From assembly GCF_028561565.1 (NCBI RefSeq), contig NZ_JAQQTE010000001.1:908633-972632 (forward strand): a stretch of 64,000 nt of DNA, written 5' to 3'. The stretch's first letter is position 1; the number at the start of each line of letters is the position of its first letter. Of this stretch, positions 1 to 9,522 are shown one piece after another. A program made the position numbers and the translations under genes. This DNA is from Gilvibacter sediminis. GTDB taxonomy: Bacteria > Bacteroidota > Bacteroidia > Flavobacteriales > Flavobacteriaceae. The notes under the pieces were generated by a model. It was not told where the DNA came from, ran no database searches, and saw nothing but the letters and a program-made list of their open reading frames with translations.

Positions 1-844
1 AGCGTTGCGTTGCAAAATAGGTGCTGGCCCAAGAGATCAAAAACCCAAAGAGCAGTACGCCGGCAAATAATCCACCGAGCAAGACCTTGTCATCCAGGAG
101 GTTTAATTCTGCAAAACTCTTCTGTAAATAGTACAGCACTCCAACCATACCACCCATAGCCAGTAGGGCGCTGAGCAGTCCCAGTTTTATGTTTTGCCAA
201 ATGAACGGGCGACGAATAAAGGCCTTTGTAGCCCCCACCATTTGCATCGTTTTAATGGTAAAGCGCTTGGCGTAAACAGAGAGTCTGATGGAGCTGTTGA
301 TAAGTAGCACAGCGATCACCAAGAAGATTCCGGTGATGACCAGCATCCACAAACTGATCCGTTTTACATTGCTTTCCAGCTTTTCCACTAAGGGTTTATC
401 GTATTCCACCTCTTCTACAAAAGGCTTGTCTAAAAGTTCGTTGGTGATCTCTTCAAAGGTGTCAGCCGTGACATAATCGGCATTGAGGTATACGTCAATG
501 CTGTTCTGAAGTGGGTTGTAACCCAAGTAGTCCATAAAGTCTTCTCCAATGGCTTCTGAGTGCGCCTCGGCTGCTTGTTGCTTGGAGACGTAAGTGGCCG
601 ATTTCACGTAAGCTGCCATAGCTAAGCCTTGGCGAAGCTGAGTGACATCGGCCTCTTTGGCATCGTCCTTTAAATACACCGAGAAAGGGATCTGTTCCTT
701 AAAGTAGTCGCCAACTTGCTTGGAGTTCAACACGATCAATCCCAACATGCCCAAAAGGAAAAGCACCAAAGTGATACTCAAAACCACAGAGAAGTAGGAG
801 GAGATCAGGCGTCTTTTTTGAAACTTTTCGTACTTGGAACTCAT
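1..844 (-). CDS. ftsX: Cell division protein FtsX (3' end cut by window edge)
   Basis: Integral-membrane subunit of the FtsEX complex, which with the ATPase FtsE controls septal peptidoglycan hydrolases. Reading from ATG at 844, about 281 codons are open to base 1, so only the last few residues are missing. Visible parts: a basic cytoplasmic start (MSSKYEKFQKR), a first membrane segment at about 17-40, an extracytoplasmic FtsX domain to about residue 155, then membrane segments including the permease-like stretch MVGATKAFIRRPFIWQ. It is divergent from leuS. The length so far fits bacteroidotal FtsX (about 290 residues). Identification rests on architecture and recognised family segments. Confidence 0.9.
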   Translation of the reverse strand, partial: MSSKYEKFQKRRLISSYFSVVLSITLVLFLLGMLGLIVLNSKQVGDYFKEQIPFSVYLKDDAKEADVTQLRQGLAMAAYVKSATYVSKQQAAEAHSEAIGEDFMDYLGYNPLQNSIDVYLNADYVTADTFEEITNELLDKPFVEEVEYDKPLVEKLESNVKRISLWMLVITGIFLVIAVLLINSSIRLSVYAKRFTIKTMQMVGATKAFIRRPFIWQNIKLGLLSALLAMGGMVGVLYYLQKSFAELNLLDDKVLLGGLFAGVLLFGFLISWASTYFATQR

Positions 845-989
845 AAATGATCGGCTTTGCAAGGATAAAAATACACCCTTTTTTGTGTTGTGCCTTAATA
901 ACGTCCAAAGAATTGATTTTCGTCTGTTTAATTTTCAAAAACCCCAATAATGTTGCTCACCCACTATAGCCTATTGGCACAATAATTTT

Positions 990-997
990 TACCTTTG
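990..997 (+). promoter_or_regulatory. -7 promoter element of leuS
   Basis: TACCTTTG matches the Bacteroidota -7 consensus TAnnTTTG and lies 54 bases before the leuS ATG in the divergent ftsX/leuS gap. A TTG at 974-976 is only 13 bases upstream, shorter than the usual 17-23, so the -33 half is uncertain. Confidence 0.55.
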
Positions 998-1050
998 CGG
1001 CTGTTGTTTACTCAACGTTCAGAATACAAATCAGTCCACAGAATCAGGCA

Positions 1051-3888
1051 ATGAGCAGTTATCATTTTAATGCTATTGAGAAAAAATGGCAAGACTATTG
1101 GGCCACCGAGCAGTCCTTTAAGGCTTCTAACAATTCAGAAGATCCCAAATACTATGTTTTGGATATGTTCCCTTACCCTTCTGGGGCGGGACTTCACGTA
1201 GGACACCCGCTGGGCTATATTGCTAGTGATATCTACTCGCGTTATAAAAGACACCAAGGATTCAATGTCTTGCATCCTCAAGGGTATGATTCCTTCGGAT
1301 TGCCTGCAGAGCAGTACGCCATACAGACGGGGCAGCATCCTGCCATAACTACCAAAGACAATATTGCGCGATACCGTGAACAATTGGACAAAATGGGCTT
1401 CTCTTTTGATTGGTCCCGAGAGGTGCGTACTTCAGATCCGGAGTACTACCGTTGGACCCAATGGATCTTCCAACAGTTGTATGAAAGCTGGTATTGTGAG
1501 GCCCATGAGCAAGCCTATGGCATTGCAGAATTGGTGAAAGTATTTGAAGAAGAAGGTAATATAGGTATTAACGCCCGTTGTGATAGTGAAGTGGTGCCTT
1601 TTACCGCCGAGACTTGGAACAATTATAGCGACGAACGCAAACAAAAGGTGCTTTTGCAGTACCGTTTGGCCTATTTGGCAGAGACCGAAGTGAACTGGTG
1701 TCCTGGTTTAGGAACCGTTTTGGCCAATGATGAGATCGTTAACGGAGTAAGTGAGCGCGGTGGATTCCCGGTGATCCGTAAAAAGATGCTCCAATGGAGT
1801 ATGCGAATCTCTGCCTATGCAGAACGCTTGCTGCAAGGATTGGAGGCCATTGATTGGACGGATTCTCTAAAAGAGTCACAACGCAATTGGATCGGTAAAT
1901 CGGTTGGAGCTTCTGTGATCTTTAAAGTGATCTCTGAGGATGTGAATATTGCCGATGCGCCAATCGAGGTATTTACTACCCGTCCTGATACCATTTTTGG
2001 AGCCACCTTTATCACCTTGGCTCCAGAGCATGATCTGGTTGGAAAGATCACCACCCATCAGCAGCGCAAAGCTGTTGCAGAATATATAGAGGCTACTGCC
2101 AAGCGCTCTGAGCGCGACCGTATGGCCGATGTAAAAAATATTACTGGTGTATTCACGGGAGCTTATGCCAAGCATCCATTGACTGAGGAGCCAGTACCGA
2201 TCTGGATTGGAGATTACGTTCTCGCAGGTTACGGGACTGGAGCGGTTATGGCCGTTCCTTGTGGAGACCAGCGCGATTGGGACTTTGCCCGTCATTTTGA
2301 TATCCCAATCACCAATATCTTTGAAGGTGTTGATATTTCAGAAGAAGCACACACGGACAAAGAAGGTACCGTGATCGCCAATAGCGACTTTGTAAGTGGT
2401 ATGCCTTATAAAGAAGCTTTTAATGCGGTTATAGAAAAATTAGAAGCTTTGGGCAGCGGGAAACGCAAGGTGAATTACCGTCTGCGCGATGCTGTTTTCT
2501 CTAGACAGCGTTATTGGGGAGAACCTTTCCCGGTCTACTATGTAAAAGGATTGCCACAAATGATCCCGAGCGAGCATTTACCGCTTGTTTTACCAGAGGT
2601 TGAAAAATATTTACCCACAGAAGATGGAGACCCGCCATTAGGCCGTGCCGATATCTGGGCTTGGGATACTGAAAACAATACCGTAGTTCCAAATGACAAG
2701 GTCGATCATATGACGGTCTTTCCTTTGGAATTGAATACCATGCCGGGTTGGGCAGGAAGTAGCTGGTACTTCTTCCGTTATATGGATGCTCAAAATTCAG
2801 GAGCCTTTGCAAGTGAAGAAGCACTTGACTATTGGCAAAACGTGGACCTCTACATTGGAGGGAGCGAGCATGCTACAGGTCACTTGCTCTACAGTCGTTT
2901 TTGGGTGAAATTCCTGTATGACCGCGGTTTCATTAAAGTAGATGAGCCTTTTAAAAAGCTGATCAATCAAGGAATGATCTTAGGGACCAGTGCTTTGGTT
3001 TATCGTAAGAAAGGAACGAACACTTATCTGTCTGCAGGTTTAACCAAAGAGGCCGATACAGATGCCTTGCGCGTTGATGTGAATCTGGTCAATGCTTCAG
3101 ACGAATTGGACGTGGAGGCTTTAAAGAAATGGCAGCCGCAGTTCCAAGACGCCGAATTTGAGTTAGAAAACGGTAAATATGTAGTTGGACGTGAGGTAGA
3201 GAAGATGTCCAAGCGTTGGTTTAACGTAGTCAACCCAGACGATATCTGCGAGCAATACGGAGCCGATACCTTGCGTATGTATGAAATGTTCTTAGGGCCG
3301 TTGGAGCAAGCCAAACCCTGGAACACTGCTGGAATCACTGGAGTCCACAGTTTCTTGAAAAAGCTCTGGAAGCTCTACCACTCTGGACCAGAAGGCAGTT
3401 TCAATGCTACAGATGCAGAACCGACTGCGGAGCAACTTAAGACCTTGCATAAAACCATCAAAAAGGTAACAGAGGACATTGAGGCCTTTAGCTTTAATAC
3501 CTCGGTTTCTACCTTTATGATTGCCGTGAATGAGCTTACCGCTTCTAAATGCAACAGCCGTGCAATTTTGGAACCTTTAGCTGTATTGATTTCGCCTTAT
3601 GCGCCGCATATTGCAGAGGAACTTTGGGAGAAATTGGGTCACGAAGGCGGTGTCTCTAAAGTGAAGTATCCAGAGTTCAAGCCAGAGTATTTGGTGGAGA
3701 GCACCAAGGCTTATCCTATTTCCTTTAACGGAAAGATGCGTTTTACTATGGAGTTGCCAATGGATATGGACAAGGCGGAGATAGAAGCTACAGTATTGGC
3801 CGATGAAAAAACACAACAGTATCTAGAAGGCCGCACACCAAAACGTGTGATCGTGGTACCCGGAAAGATCGTAAACATTGTGGGATAA
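1051..3888 (+). CDS. leuS: Leucyl-tRNA synthetase
   Basis: Class Ia aminoacyl-tRNA synthetase that charges tRNA-Leu in the cytoplasm. 945 residues. The HIGH-type ATP signature appears as HVGH at about residues 49-52 within PYPSGAGLHVGHPLGY. The editing domain (TTRPDTIFGATF) follows, and KMSKR is at about 718-722. The protein is longer than the ~860 residues of E. coli LeuRS, mainly through an insertion around residues 150-200 and another just before KMSKR. ATG at 1051 follows a -7 promoter element. The stop overlaps the ATG of the next gene by one base (TAATG), so the two are probably co-translated. Confidence 0.98.
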   Translation: MSSYHFNAIEKKWQDYWATEQSFKASNNSEDPKYYVLDMFPYPSGAGLHVGHPLGYIASDIYSRYKRHQGFNVLHPQGYDSFGLPAEQYAIQTGQHPAITTKDNIARYREQLDKMGFSFDWSREVRTSDPEYYRWTQWIFQQLYESWYCEAHEQAYGIAELVKVFEEEGNIGINARCDSEVVPFTAETWNNYSDERKQKVLLQYRLAYLAETEVNWCPGLGTVLANDEIVNGVSERGGFPVIRKKMLQWSMRISAYAERLLQGLEAIDWTDSLKESQRNWIGKSVGASVIFKVISEDVNIADAPIEVFTTRPDTIFGATFITLAPEHDLVGKITTHQQRKAVAEYIEATAKRSERDRMADVKNITGVFTGAYAKHPLTEEPVPIWIGDYVLAGYGTGAVMAVPCGDQRDWDFARHFDIPITNIFEGVDISEEAHTDKEGTVIANSDFVSGMPYKEAFNAVIEKLEALGSGKRKVNYRLRDAVFSRQRYWGEPFPVYYVKGLPQMIPSEHLPLVLPEVEKYLPTEDGDPPLGRADIWAWDTENNTVVPNDKVDHMTVFPLELNTMPGWAGSSWYFFRYMDAQNSGAFASEEALDYWQNVDLYIGGSEHATGHLLYSRFWVKFLYDRGFIKVDEPFKKLINQGMILGTSALVYRKKGTNTYLSAGLTKEADTDALRVDVNLVNASDELDVEALKKWQPQFQDAEFELENGKYVVGREVEKMSKRWFNVVNPDDICEQYGADTLRMYEMFLGPLEQAKPWNTAGITGVHSFLKKLWKLYHSGPEGSFNATDAEPTAEQLKTLHKTIKKVTEDIEAFSFNTSVSTFMIAVNELTASKCNSRAILEPLAVLISPYAPHIAEELWEKLGHEGGVSKVKYPEFKPEYLVESTKAYPISFNGKMRFTMELPMDMDKAEIEATVLADEKTQQYLEGRTPKRVIVVPGKIVNIVG

Positions 3889-4412
3889 TGAGAATCTTGT
3901 TTGTTTTTCTGCTCATGAGCGCTGCGGTCTTTGGACAAGACGAGCCGGCCGATTCGGTGGTATTTCCAGACGACTTTTTTGGGCGATACACGGGAAAGCT
4001 GACCATAGATAACGGCAACAATGTTCAGGAGATCGACATGAGTTTTGAGCTTTCTGCTACAGATCAAGAAGGCGTATACAATTATGTATTGGGTTATCAA
4101 GGGCAACCGCCAAGACAGTATTTGCTAAAAACAGTGAATGCGGAGAAGGGCTTGTATCAAGTGGATGAACAGAATGACATCATCTTGGATGCTCGACTTA
4201 ACGATTGGACCCTGACAAGCATCTTTGAAGTACAGGGCAATTTGATCACTACACGAGAAGAGTTCTTTACCGATGGACGAATGATCTTCGAGATCACTAT
4301 GGTTCAAACAGCTGCTCCGGTTTTGACTGGAGGAACGTCAGACGAAATCCCAGAAGTGAAGAGCTATCCCATCCGTGTGGTGCAAAAAGCATTTCTGACG
4401 CGTCGCGACTAA
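3888..4412 (+). CDS. Small secreted protein of unknown function
   Basis: 174 residues. The N-terminus (MRILFVFLLMSAAVFGQ) is a clear signal peptide ending near residue 17, so the mature protein is exported. The rest is a compact, probably beta-rich domain with no motif I recognise. It starts on the last base of the leuS stop codon and is presumably expressed from the leuS promoter. No function can be assigned. Some flavobacteria carry small exported proteins in this position, but I cannot confirm homology from sequence alone. Confidence 0.75.
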   Translation: MRILFVFLLMSAAVFGQDEPADSVVFPDDFFGRYTGKLTIDNGNNVQEIDMSFELSATDQEGVYNYVLGYQGQPPRQYLLKTVNAEKGLYQVDEQNDIILDARLNDWTLTSIFEVQGNLITTREEFFTDGRMIFEITMVQTAAPVLTGGTSDEIPEVKSYPIRVVQKAFLTRRD

Positions 4413-4495
4413 AAATCTGACAAAATTTCCCCTTTTTTATTTGGCAGACATTTTGTGGTCTCTTTGTATATTTAATTAGTTAAAAAAGACAACAG

Positions 4496-5188
4496 ATGTT
4501 TGGATACTATATATTGGGTGGAATCATCTTCTTGGTGAGTGCCTATGTGAGCAACACCCTCAAAAGCAAGTTCAAGAAATACTCAAAGGTCCGTTTGCAA
4601 AATGGTATGAGTGGAGCGGAGATCGCTCAAAAAATGCTCGATGACCACGGCATTCGTGATGTGCAAGTTATTTCTACCCCTGGAATGCTTACGGATCATT
4701 ATAATCCAATGAAGAAAACGGTTAACCTCAGTGAAGGAGTGTATAATCAGCGTAACGCTGCAGCTGCGGCAGTGGCAGCCCATGAAGTGGGTCACGCCGT
4801 GCAACACGCCACTGCCTATTCTTGGCTAACCATGCGTTCTAAGATTGTACCCGCGGTTGGCATTGCGAGTAAGCTTTCCAATATTGTGATCATTGCAGGA
4901 ATTGTTTTGGCGTCCATGGGGAATGCATTAGGAACGCCTGTTTTTGGAATTGGGATTGGCCTTTTTGCGGTAACTACACTTTTCGCCTTTATCACTTTAC
5001 CTGTTGAGTTTGACGCTTCAAACCGTGCTTTGGCTTGGTTGGAGCGTGAAAACATGGTAACCCAACAAGAATACGCAGGTTCTAAAGACGCTTTGAAATG
5101 GGCTGCTCGTACCTATGTGGTAGCGGCACTAGGATCATTAGCGACCTTGGTATACTTTATTATGATGTTTATGGGAAGCAGAGACTAA
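4496..5188 (+). CDS. Membrane zinc metallopeptidase, YugP/Zn_peptidase_2 family
   Basis: 230 residues. An N-terminal membrane segment (about 2-18) is followed by a soluble stretch with the zincin motif HEVGH at about residues 96-100. Two or three further hydrophobic segments occupy residues 115-170 and the C-terminus. Length, the HEVGHAVQHA signature and topology match the YugP-like neutral zinc metallopeptidases (PF04298), whose substrates are unknown. The gene is convergent with the saccharopine-dehydrogenase-like gene. The two stop codons share bases within CTAA at 5185-5188. Confidence 0.9.
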   Translation: MFGYYILGGIIFLVSAYVSNTLKSKFKKYSKVRLQNGMSGAEIAQKMLDDHGIRDVQVISTPGMLTDHYNPMKKTVNLSEGVYNQRNAAAAAVAAHEVGHAVQHATAYSWLTMRSKIVPAVGIASKLSNIVIIAGIVLASMGNALGTPVFGIGIGLFAVTTLFAFITLPVEFDASNRALAWLERENMVTQQEYAGSKDALKWAARTYVVAALGSLATLVYFIMMFMGSRD

Positions 5189-6555
5189 CCGATGATATTG
5201 TCTGGGTTGTATCCTAGATAATCGGCAAAGTTCTCCTTAAAGATGATCCCGTAATCCTCCAGTTCTTTAAGAATGGGTTCATAGACTTCCTTTGCGATAG
5301 GAATTTGAACTCCTGGAGTAGTGATCTCACCATTTAAGATCTTTAAAGCGGCTATGGCTACCGGCAGTCCCACTGTTTTGGCCATGGCCGTTTCTACAGT
5401 ATCTTCTCCAATAATGACCATATTGGAATCGATCTGTTTGCGTTTGCCATTGAGTTCGTAACCAAACTTATGGTACATCACAATCATGTCCTTGTCATTT
5501 TCATCCAAGGTCCATTTGTCCATTAATATCTTTTGAAGCGCCTGCGCAGGAGTAGCGTTTTCAATGCCGATTGTCTTTTTGTTGTTGAACAGATCCAGTT
5601 CCATGAGTTTGTCCCACATCACATCGTCTTGATCAATTTTCAAATTGTGACGCATTTTGAGCTCCACGGAATCAGTGGGCGAATAGGGTAGAAAACAATT
5701 CACAAATTCCCGATAGGTCATATCTTCCGTGTTTTGCAACTGATAACTATCGTCTGTCATTCCAAGCTGCACAAACATATTCCAAGCGCGTGAGTACCCC
5801 ACACGTCTTATGGTTCCACGGTAAAGCGTTAAAACATCTTCCAAACCATAGGCCTCACGATACTTCAGTGAATTTCGGTTCGCGTAGGCTTCAAATCGCC
5901 CATAACCTTCAATGTCCAAGAATTCAGTCCTTCTAAACAATCGGTGGTAAGGAATGTATTTATAGGTGCCTTCTTGAATGAACTCCGCAGCGCCTCCCTG
6001 ACCTGCTACAACTACGTTACGTGGATTCCAGGTGAACTTATAATGCCAAAGGTTGTTGTCGCTTTCTGGGGCGATCAAACCACCAGTAAAGGATTCAAAC
6101 AAAAGCATCTTCCCACCGCCATCTCTAATGCGGTCAATGACCTGCATGGCACTCATGTGATCAATCCCAGGGTCCAATCCAATCTCATTCATAAAGACCA
6201 AACCTTTGGATTTTACCTTGGTGTCTAAACTCAACATTTCATCACTCACATAAGATGCAGTAACCATATGTTTGCCAAATTCTAGGCAGTCTTTAGCCAC
6301 CTCAATATGAAAGCGTGCAGGCAACATGGAAATCACAAGATCTGCACTCTCAACGGCTGCTCTTCGGTCTTCTTCATTAAAAACATCGAGCAAGATTGCA
6401 CGTGCATTAGGATGCCCTTCGGTAAACTTTTGAGCTGCTTGTATAGACTGATCGCCTATAGTAATGCTTAAATTTTCTGAGGCTGATTTGTCCAGCAAAT
6501 AGTTGATCAAACTGCTGGCAGAACGACCAGCTCCAATAATTAAAATTTCACGCAT
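5185..6555 (-). CDS. Saccharopine dehydrogenase family protein
   Basis: 456 residues, NAD(P)-dependent oxidoreductase of the saccharopine dehydrogenase/reductase superfamily. The Rossmann motif GAGRSASSLINYLL starts at residue 7, and the catalytic/C-terminal domain follows with GLDPGIDHMSAMQV near residue 130, a stretch typical of saccharopine reductase (LYS9-like) and lysine/carboxynorspermidine-type members. The exact substrate cannot be set from sequence: saccharopine reduction in lysine metabolism is the family reaction, but flavobacteria also hold related dehydrogenases. It is divergent from the DUF423 gene and convergent with the Zn-peptidase gene. Confidence 0.85.
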   Translation of the reverse strand: MREILIIGAGRSASSLINYLLDKSASENLSITIGDQSIQAAQKFTEGHPNARAILLDVFNEEDRRAAVESADLVISMLPARFHIEVAKDCLEFGKHMVTASYVSDEMLSLDTKVKSKGLVFMNEIGLDPGIDHMSAMQVIDRIRDGGGKMLLFESFTGGLIAPESDNNLWHYKFTWNPRNVVVAGQGGAAEFIQEGTYKYIPYHRLFRRTEFLDIEGYGRFEAYANRNSLKYREAYGLEDVLTLYRGTIRRVGYSRAWNMFVQLGMTDDSYQLQNTEDMTYREFVNCFLPYSPTDSVELKMRHNLKIDQDDVMWDKLMELDLFNNKKTIGIENATPAQALQKILMDKWTLDENDKDMIVMYHKFGYELNGKRKQIDSNMVIIGEDTVETAMAKTVGLPVAIAALKILNGEITTPGVQIPIAKEVYEPILKELEDYGIIFKENFADYLGYNPDNIIG

Positions 6556-6614
6556 GGCGGCTTAATTTTGTACCTTCGTAGTGGTGCGAAAATACAAATT
6601 GTACCTCTTAGCTC

Positions 6615-7007
6615 ATGCGCATTGAACACAAAAATTTCGCTCTCGCGGGAATAATCTTCACCGCCCTTTCTATTGTTTTAGGCGCCTTTGGGGCTCACGC
6701 TCTTGAGGCTGTGCTATCTACCGATAAACTCGCGAACTTTGAGGTTGGTGTGCGCTATCAGGTCTATCAAGGCTTAGCCATGCTTTGGCTTTCGTTGGTC
6801 AGTTTAAAGAGTCAAAAAGCGCAAAAGCAGGTTTATTGGCTCTGGGTCATCGGTGTTGTTTTCTTTTCAGGGTCCCTGTATATCTTGGCTATGAATGAGT
6901 ATTGGGATTTTAAGCCCGGCCCCTTGGTTTTTATTACGCCTTTAGGCGGTACCTTATTGATAATCGGCTGGCTGCGACTGCTGTTCGCGGTATGGCGTAA
7001 ATCCTAA
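6615..7007 (+). CDS. DUF423 membrane protein (YgdD family)
   Basis: 130 residues with four predicted membrane segments (about 9-28, 45-63, 70-90, 100-125). The N-terminal signature LGAFGAHALE is diagnostic of DUF423/YgdD small inner-membrane proteins. Family function is unknown. It is monocistronic, with 82 bases before pckA. The first ATG (6615) follows the divergent promoter region and gives a normal family length. Confidence 0.9.
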   Translation: MRIEHKNFALAGIIFTALSIVLGAFGAHALEAVLSTDKLANFEVGVRYQVYQGLAMLWLSLVSLKSQKAQKQVYWLWVIGVVFFSGSLYILAMNEYWDFKPGPLVFITPLGGTLLIIGWLRLLFAVWRKS

Positions 7008-7048
7008 GTAAAAAGGCAGATTTCATGCCTTGTTTGCGCATTAATTTC

Positions 7049-7056
7049 TATTTTTG
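7049..7056 (+). promoter_or_regulatory. -7 promoter element of pckA
   Basis: TATTTTTG fits TAnnTTTG and lies 34 bases before the pckA ATG. A TTG at 7030-7032 is 16 bases upstream, close to the accepted -33/-7 spacing of 17-23. Confidence 0.55.
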
Positions 7057-7089
7057 TAATCGAATTAGACATCTAATAAATTAAAAATA

Positions 7090-8697
7090 ATGGTCGACAA
7101 CACTCCTTCCACGAAAACGATTTCGTTAGACAACTACGGAATAAAGAACGCGAAGGTTAACTACCAACTAACGCCAGAACAATTACACGACATTACCATT
7201 GCCAAGGGCATGGGTCGCGAAGCCTATAACGGCGCACTTGCGGTAAATACAGGAGAATTCACAGGACGGTCCCCCATGGACCGTTTTATCGTTAAGGACG
7301 ATATTACCCGCGATAAGATCTGGTGGGGTCCTATCAATATTCCTTTTGATTCCGATAAGTTTGATGCGCTCTACGATAAGCTTGCAGCCTATTTGAGCGA
7401 CAAGGAGATCTATGTGCGTGATTGTTACGCTTGTGCAGATCCCAACTACCGAACAGACATCCGTGTGATCAATGAATATCCTTGGTCCAATATGTTTGTA
7501 TACAATATGTTTTTGCGTCCAGAAGCTAATGAGCTAGAAGGCTTTACTCCAGAATGGACTGTGATCAATGCGCCTGGATTCATGGCAGAAGCAGAACTAG
7601 ACGGAACGCGTCAGCATAACTTCGCCATTTTGAACTTTACCAGAAAGACTGCCATTGTAGGGGGTACTGCTTATACTGGAGAGATCAAAAAAGGAATTTT
7701 TAGCTCTTTGAACTTTACATTGCCTGTATTTGAGAACACCTTGCCAATGCACTGTTCTGCAAACGTGGGGAAAGAAGGAGATACCTCTATTTTCTTCGGA
7801 CTTTCGGGTACCGGTAAAACTACGCTTTCTGCAGATCCGAATAGAAAACTTATCGGAGACGACGAGCACGGCTGGACAGCAGAGAACACGATCTTCAACT
7901 TTGAGGGTGGATGTTACGCTAAGGTGATCAATATGTCTCGTGAAAGCGAGCCAGAGATCTATGATGCGATCAAAAAAGGAGCGATCCTTGAGAACGTGAT
8001 TATGGACGATGAAGGAGTTGTGGATTACACAGACTCTTCAATCACACAGAACACGCGTGTAAGCTATCCGATCTATCATATTGAAAATATTCAGGTTCCT
8101 TCCATCGGAAAGAATCCTAAAAACATCTTCTTTTTAACGGCCGATGCTTTTGGTGTGCTGCCTCCAATTTCAAAACTGACTCCAGGTCAAGCCGCATACC
8201 ACTTTATTAGTGGATACACCGCTAAGGTTGCTGGAACGGAAGCGGGGATTGATGAACCAGTACCGAGTTTCTCAGCTTGTTTTGGGGCGCCATTTATGCC
8301 ATTGCACCCAACCAAGTACGCAGAAATGCTGAGCAAGAAGATGCAAGAAGCAGGAGTGAATGTTTGGCTGGTCAATACGGGATGGACCGGAGGACCTTAT
8401 GGTGTTGGTAAGCGCATGAAGCTTAAATACACTCGTGCAATGATCACCGCGGCTATGGACGGAAGTCTAGAAGCCGCCAATAAGGACAACTACCACATCC
8501 ACTCGGTATTTGGAGTGCATCAGCCTAGAACCTGTCCAAATGTTCCTGATGAGGTATTGAGCCCTCGTAAGACTTGGAACAACGATGAAGGGTATTACAA
8601 AACAGCAGCTAAACTGACCACAAGCTTTAGAGAGAACTTTAAGCAGTTTGAAGATATGGCGAGTGAAGAAATTCTAGCTGGAGGTCCTTTGAAATAA
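7090..8697 (+). CDS. pckA: Phosphoenolpyruvate carboxykinase (ATP)
   Basis: Converts oxaloacetate plus ATP to phosphoenolpyruvate, CO2 and ADP, the entry step of gluconeogenesis. 535 residues, the usual length for ATP-type PEPCK. The kinase-1a P-loop GLSGTGKTTLSADP begins near residue 237 and kinase-2 GDDEHGW follows about 20 residues later. The PEPCK-specific stretch FEGGCYAKVINMS comes next. Mn- and oxaloacetate-binding regions (GEFTGRSPMD, HCSANVG) are intact. The gene has its own promoter element and ends in a strong terminator shared with convergent hemD. Confidence 0.98.
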   Translation: MVDNTPSTKTISLDNYGIKNAKVNYQLTPEQLHDITIAKGMGREAYNGALAVNTGEFTGRSPMDRFIVKDDITRDKIWWGPINIPFDSDKFDALYDKLAAYLSDKEIYVRDCYACADPNYRTDIRVINEYPWSNMFVYNMFLRPEANELEGFTPEWTVINAPGFMAEAELDGTRQHNFAILNFTRKTAIVGGTAYTGEIKKGIFSSLNFTLPVFENTLPMHCSANVGKEGDTSIFFGLSGTGKTTLSADPNRKLIGDDEHGWTAENTIFNFEGGCYAKVINMSRESEPEIYDAIKKGAILENVIMDDEGVVDYTDSSITQNTRVSYPIYHIENIQVPSIGKNPKNIFFLTADAFGVLPPISKLTPGQAAYHFISGYTAKVAGTEAGIDEPVPSFSACFGAPFMPLHPTKYAEMLSKKMQEAGVNVWLVNTGWTGGPYGVGKRMKLKYTRAMITAAMDGSLEAANKDNYHIHSVFGVHQPRTCPNVPDEVLSPRKTWNNDEGYYKTAAKLTTSFRENFKQFEDMASEEILAGGPLK

Positions 8698-8720
8698 TGA
8701 AGGACTACGATAAAACAAAA

Positions 8721-8747
8721 AAGCTCCGCAATGGCGGAGCTTTTTTT
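8721..8747. terminator. Bidirectional intrinsic terminator, pckA/hemD
   Basis: Stem AAGCTCCGC (8721-8729) pairs with GCGGAGCTT (8734-8742) around a 4-base loop. A T-run follows on the plus strand, and an A-run precedes it that serves the minus strand. The hemD stop lies at 8746, so the hairpin sits exactly between two convergent genes. Confidence 0.92.
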
Positions 8748-9495
8748 ATTTCTTTTTGTTGACTTCGGCGATGTACTTTTCAAGCGCCATGGTCATGGAA
8801 GGCGTTTCTGGAGTCGGGGCTTGGATGTTGATGTCCAATCCGCGTTCTGAAGCCGCTTTCACTGTGGTATTACCAAATACAGCAATACGTGTATCGTTTT
8901 GTTCAAAGTCTGGGAAGTTCTCAAATAGTGACTTAATCCCACTCGGACTAAAGAACACTAAAATGTCGTAGTATACATTGCGCAGGTCTGACAGATCACT
9001 CACTACCGTTTTGTAAAAAGTAGCTTGCTTCCAGGTCACACCAAGATCGTTAAGCAAAGCAGGAACCGTTGGCTTCAACATATCTGAAGAAGGCAATAGG
9101 AAAGATTCGTTCTTGTACTTTTTGATCAACGGAGTTAATTCTGCGAAAGTTCGTTTACCAACATAGATCTTACGCTTGCGGTAAACAACATATTTTTGAA
9201 GGTAGTAGGCAACGGCCTCAGACTGGCAGAAGTATTTCAAAGTGTCGGGCACTTTAAAACGCATTTCCTCGGCAATTCTAAAGAAATGGTCTACAGCATT
9301 ACGGCTCGTCAATATAATTGCAGTATAACTGGCAAGATCTACCTTTTGGGAACGTACATCTTTAGCAGATACACCTTCCACGTGGATAAAAGGTCTAAAG
9401 TCTATTTTAACCTTGTGCTTATCAACCAAGTTGAAGTATGGAGAATTCTCCACTTTAGGCTCTGGTTGAGACACCAAAATTGTTTTCACTTTCAT
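8746..9495 (-). CDS. hemD: Uroporphyrinogen-III synthase
   Basis: Cyclises and isomerises hydroxymethylbilane to uroporphyrinogen III in tetrapyrrole synthesis. 249 residues. HemD proteins are poorly conserved, but the two-lobed pattern is visible: the N-terminal lobe carries SYTAIILTSRNAVDHF, and the C-terminal lobe carries DILVFFSPSGIKSLF and IAVFGNTTVKAA, the segments that line the active-site cleft. It follows the DUF4271 gene on the same strand with 27 bases between, an arrangement common in flavobacteria. The terminator overlaps its stop. Confidence 0.88.
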   Translation of the reverse strand: MKVKTILVSQPEPKVENSPYFNLVDKHKVKIDFRPFIHVEGVSAKDVRSQKVDLASYTAIILTSRNAVDHFFRIAEEMRFKVPDTLKYFCQSEAVAYYLQKYVVYRKRKIYVGKRTFAELTPLIKKYKNESFLLPSSDMLKPTVPALLNDLGVTWKQATFYKTVVSDLSDLRNVYYDILVFFSPSGIKSLFENFPDFEQNDTRIAVFGNTTVKAASERGLDINIQAPTPETPSMTMALEKYIAEVNKKK

Positions 9496-9522
9496 ATCCC
9501 CGTTTTTTTCTTTTTCGTCCCT

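Noticed and set aside
699-947. 82-residue minus-strand frame near ftsX
   Set aside because: Overlaps the true ftsX frame and has no domain.
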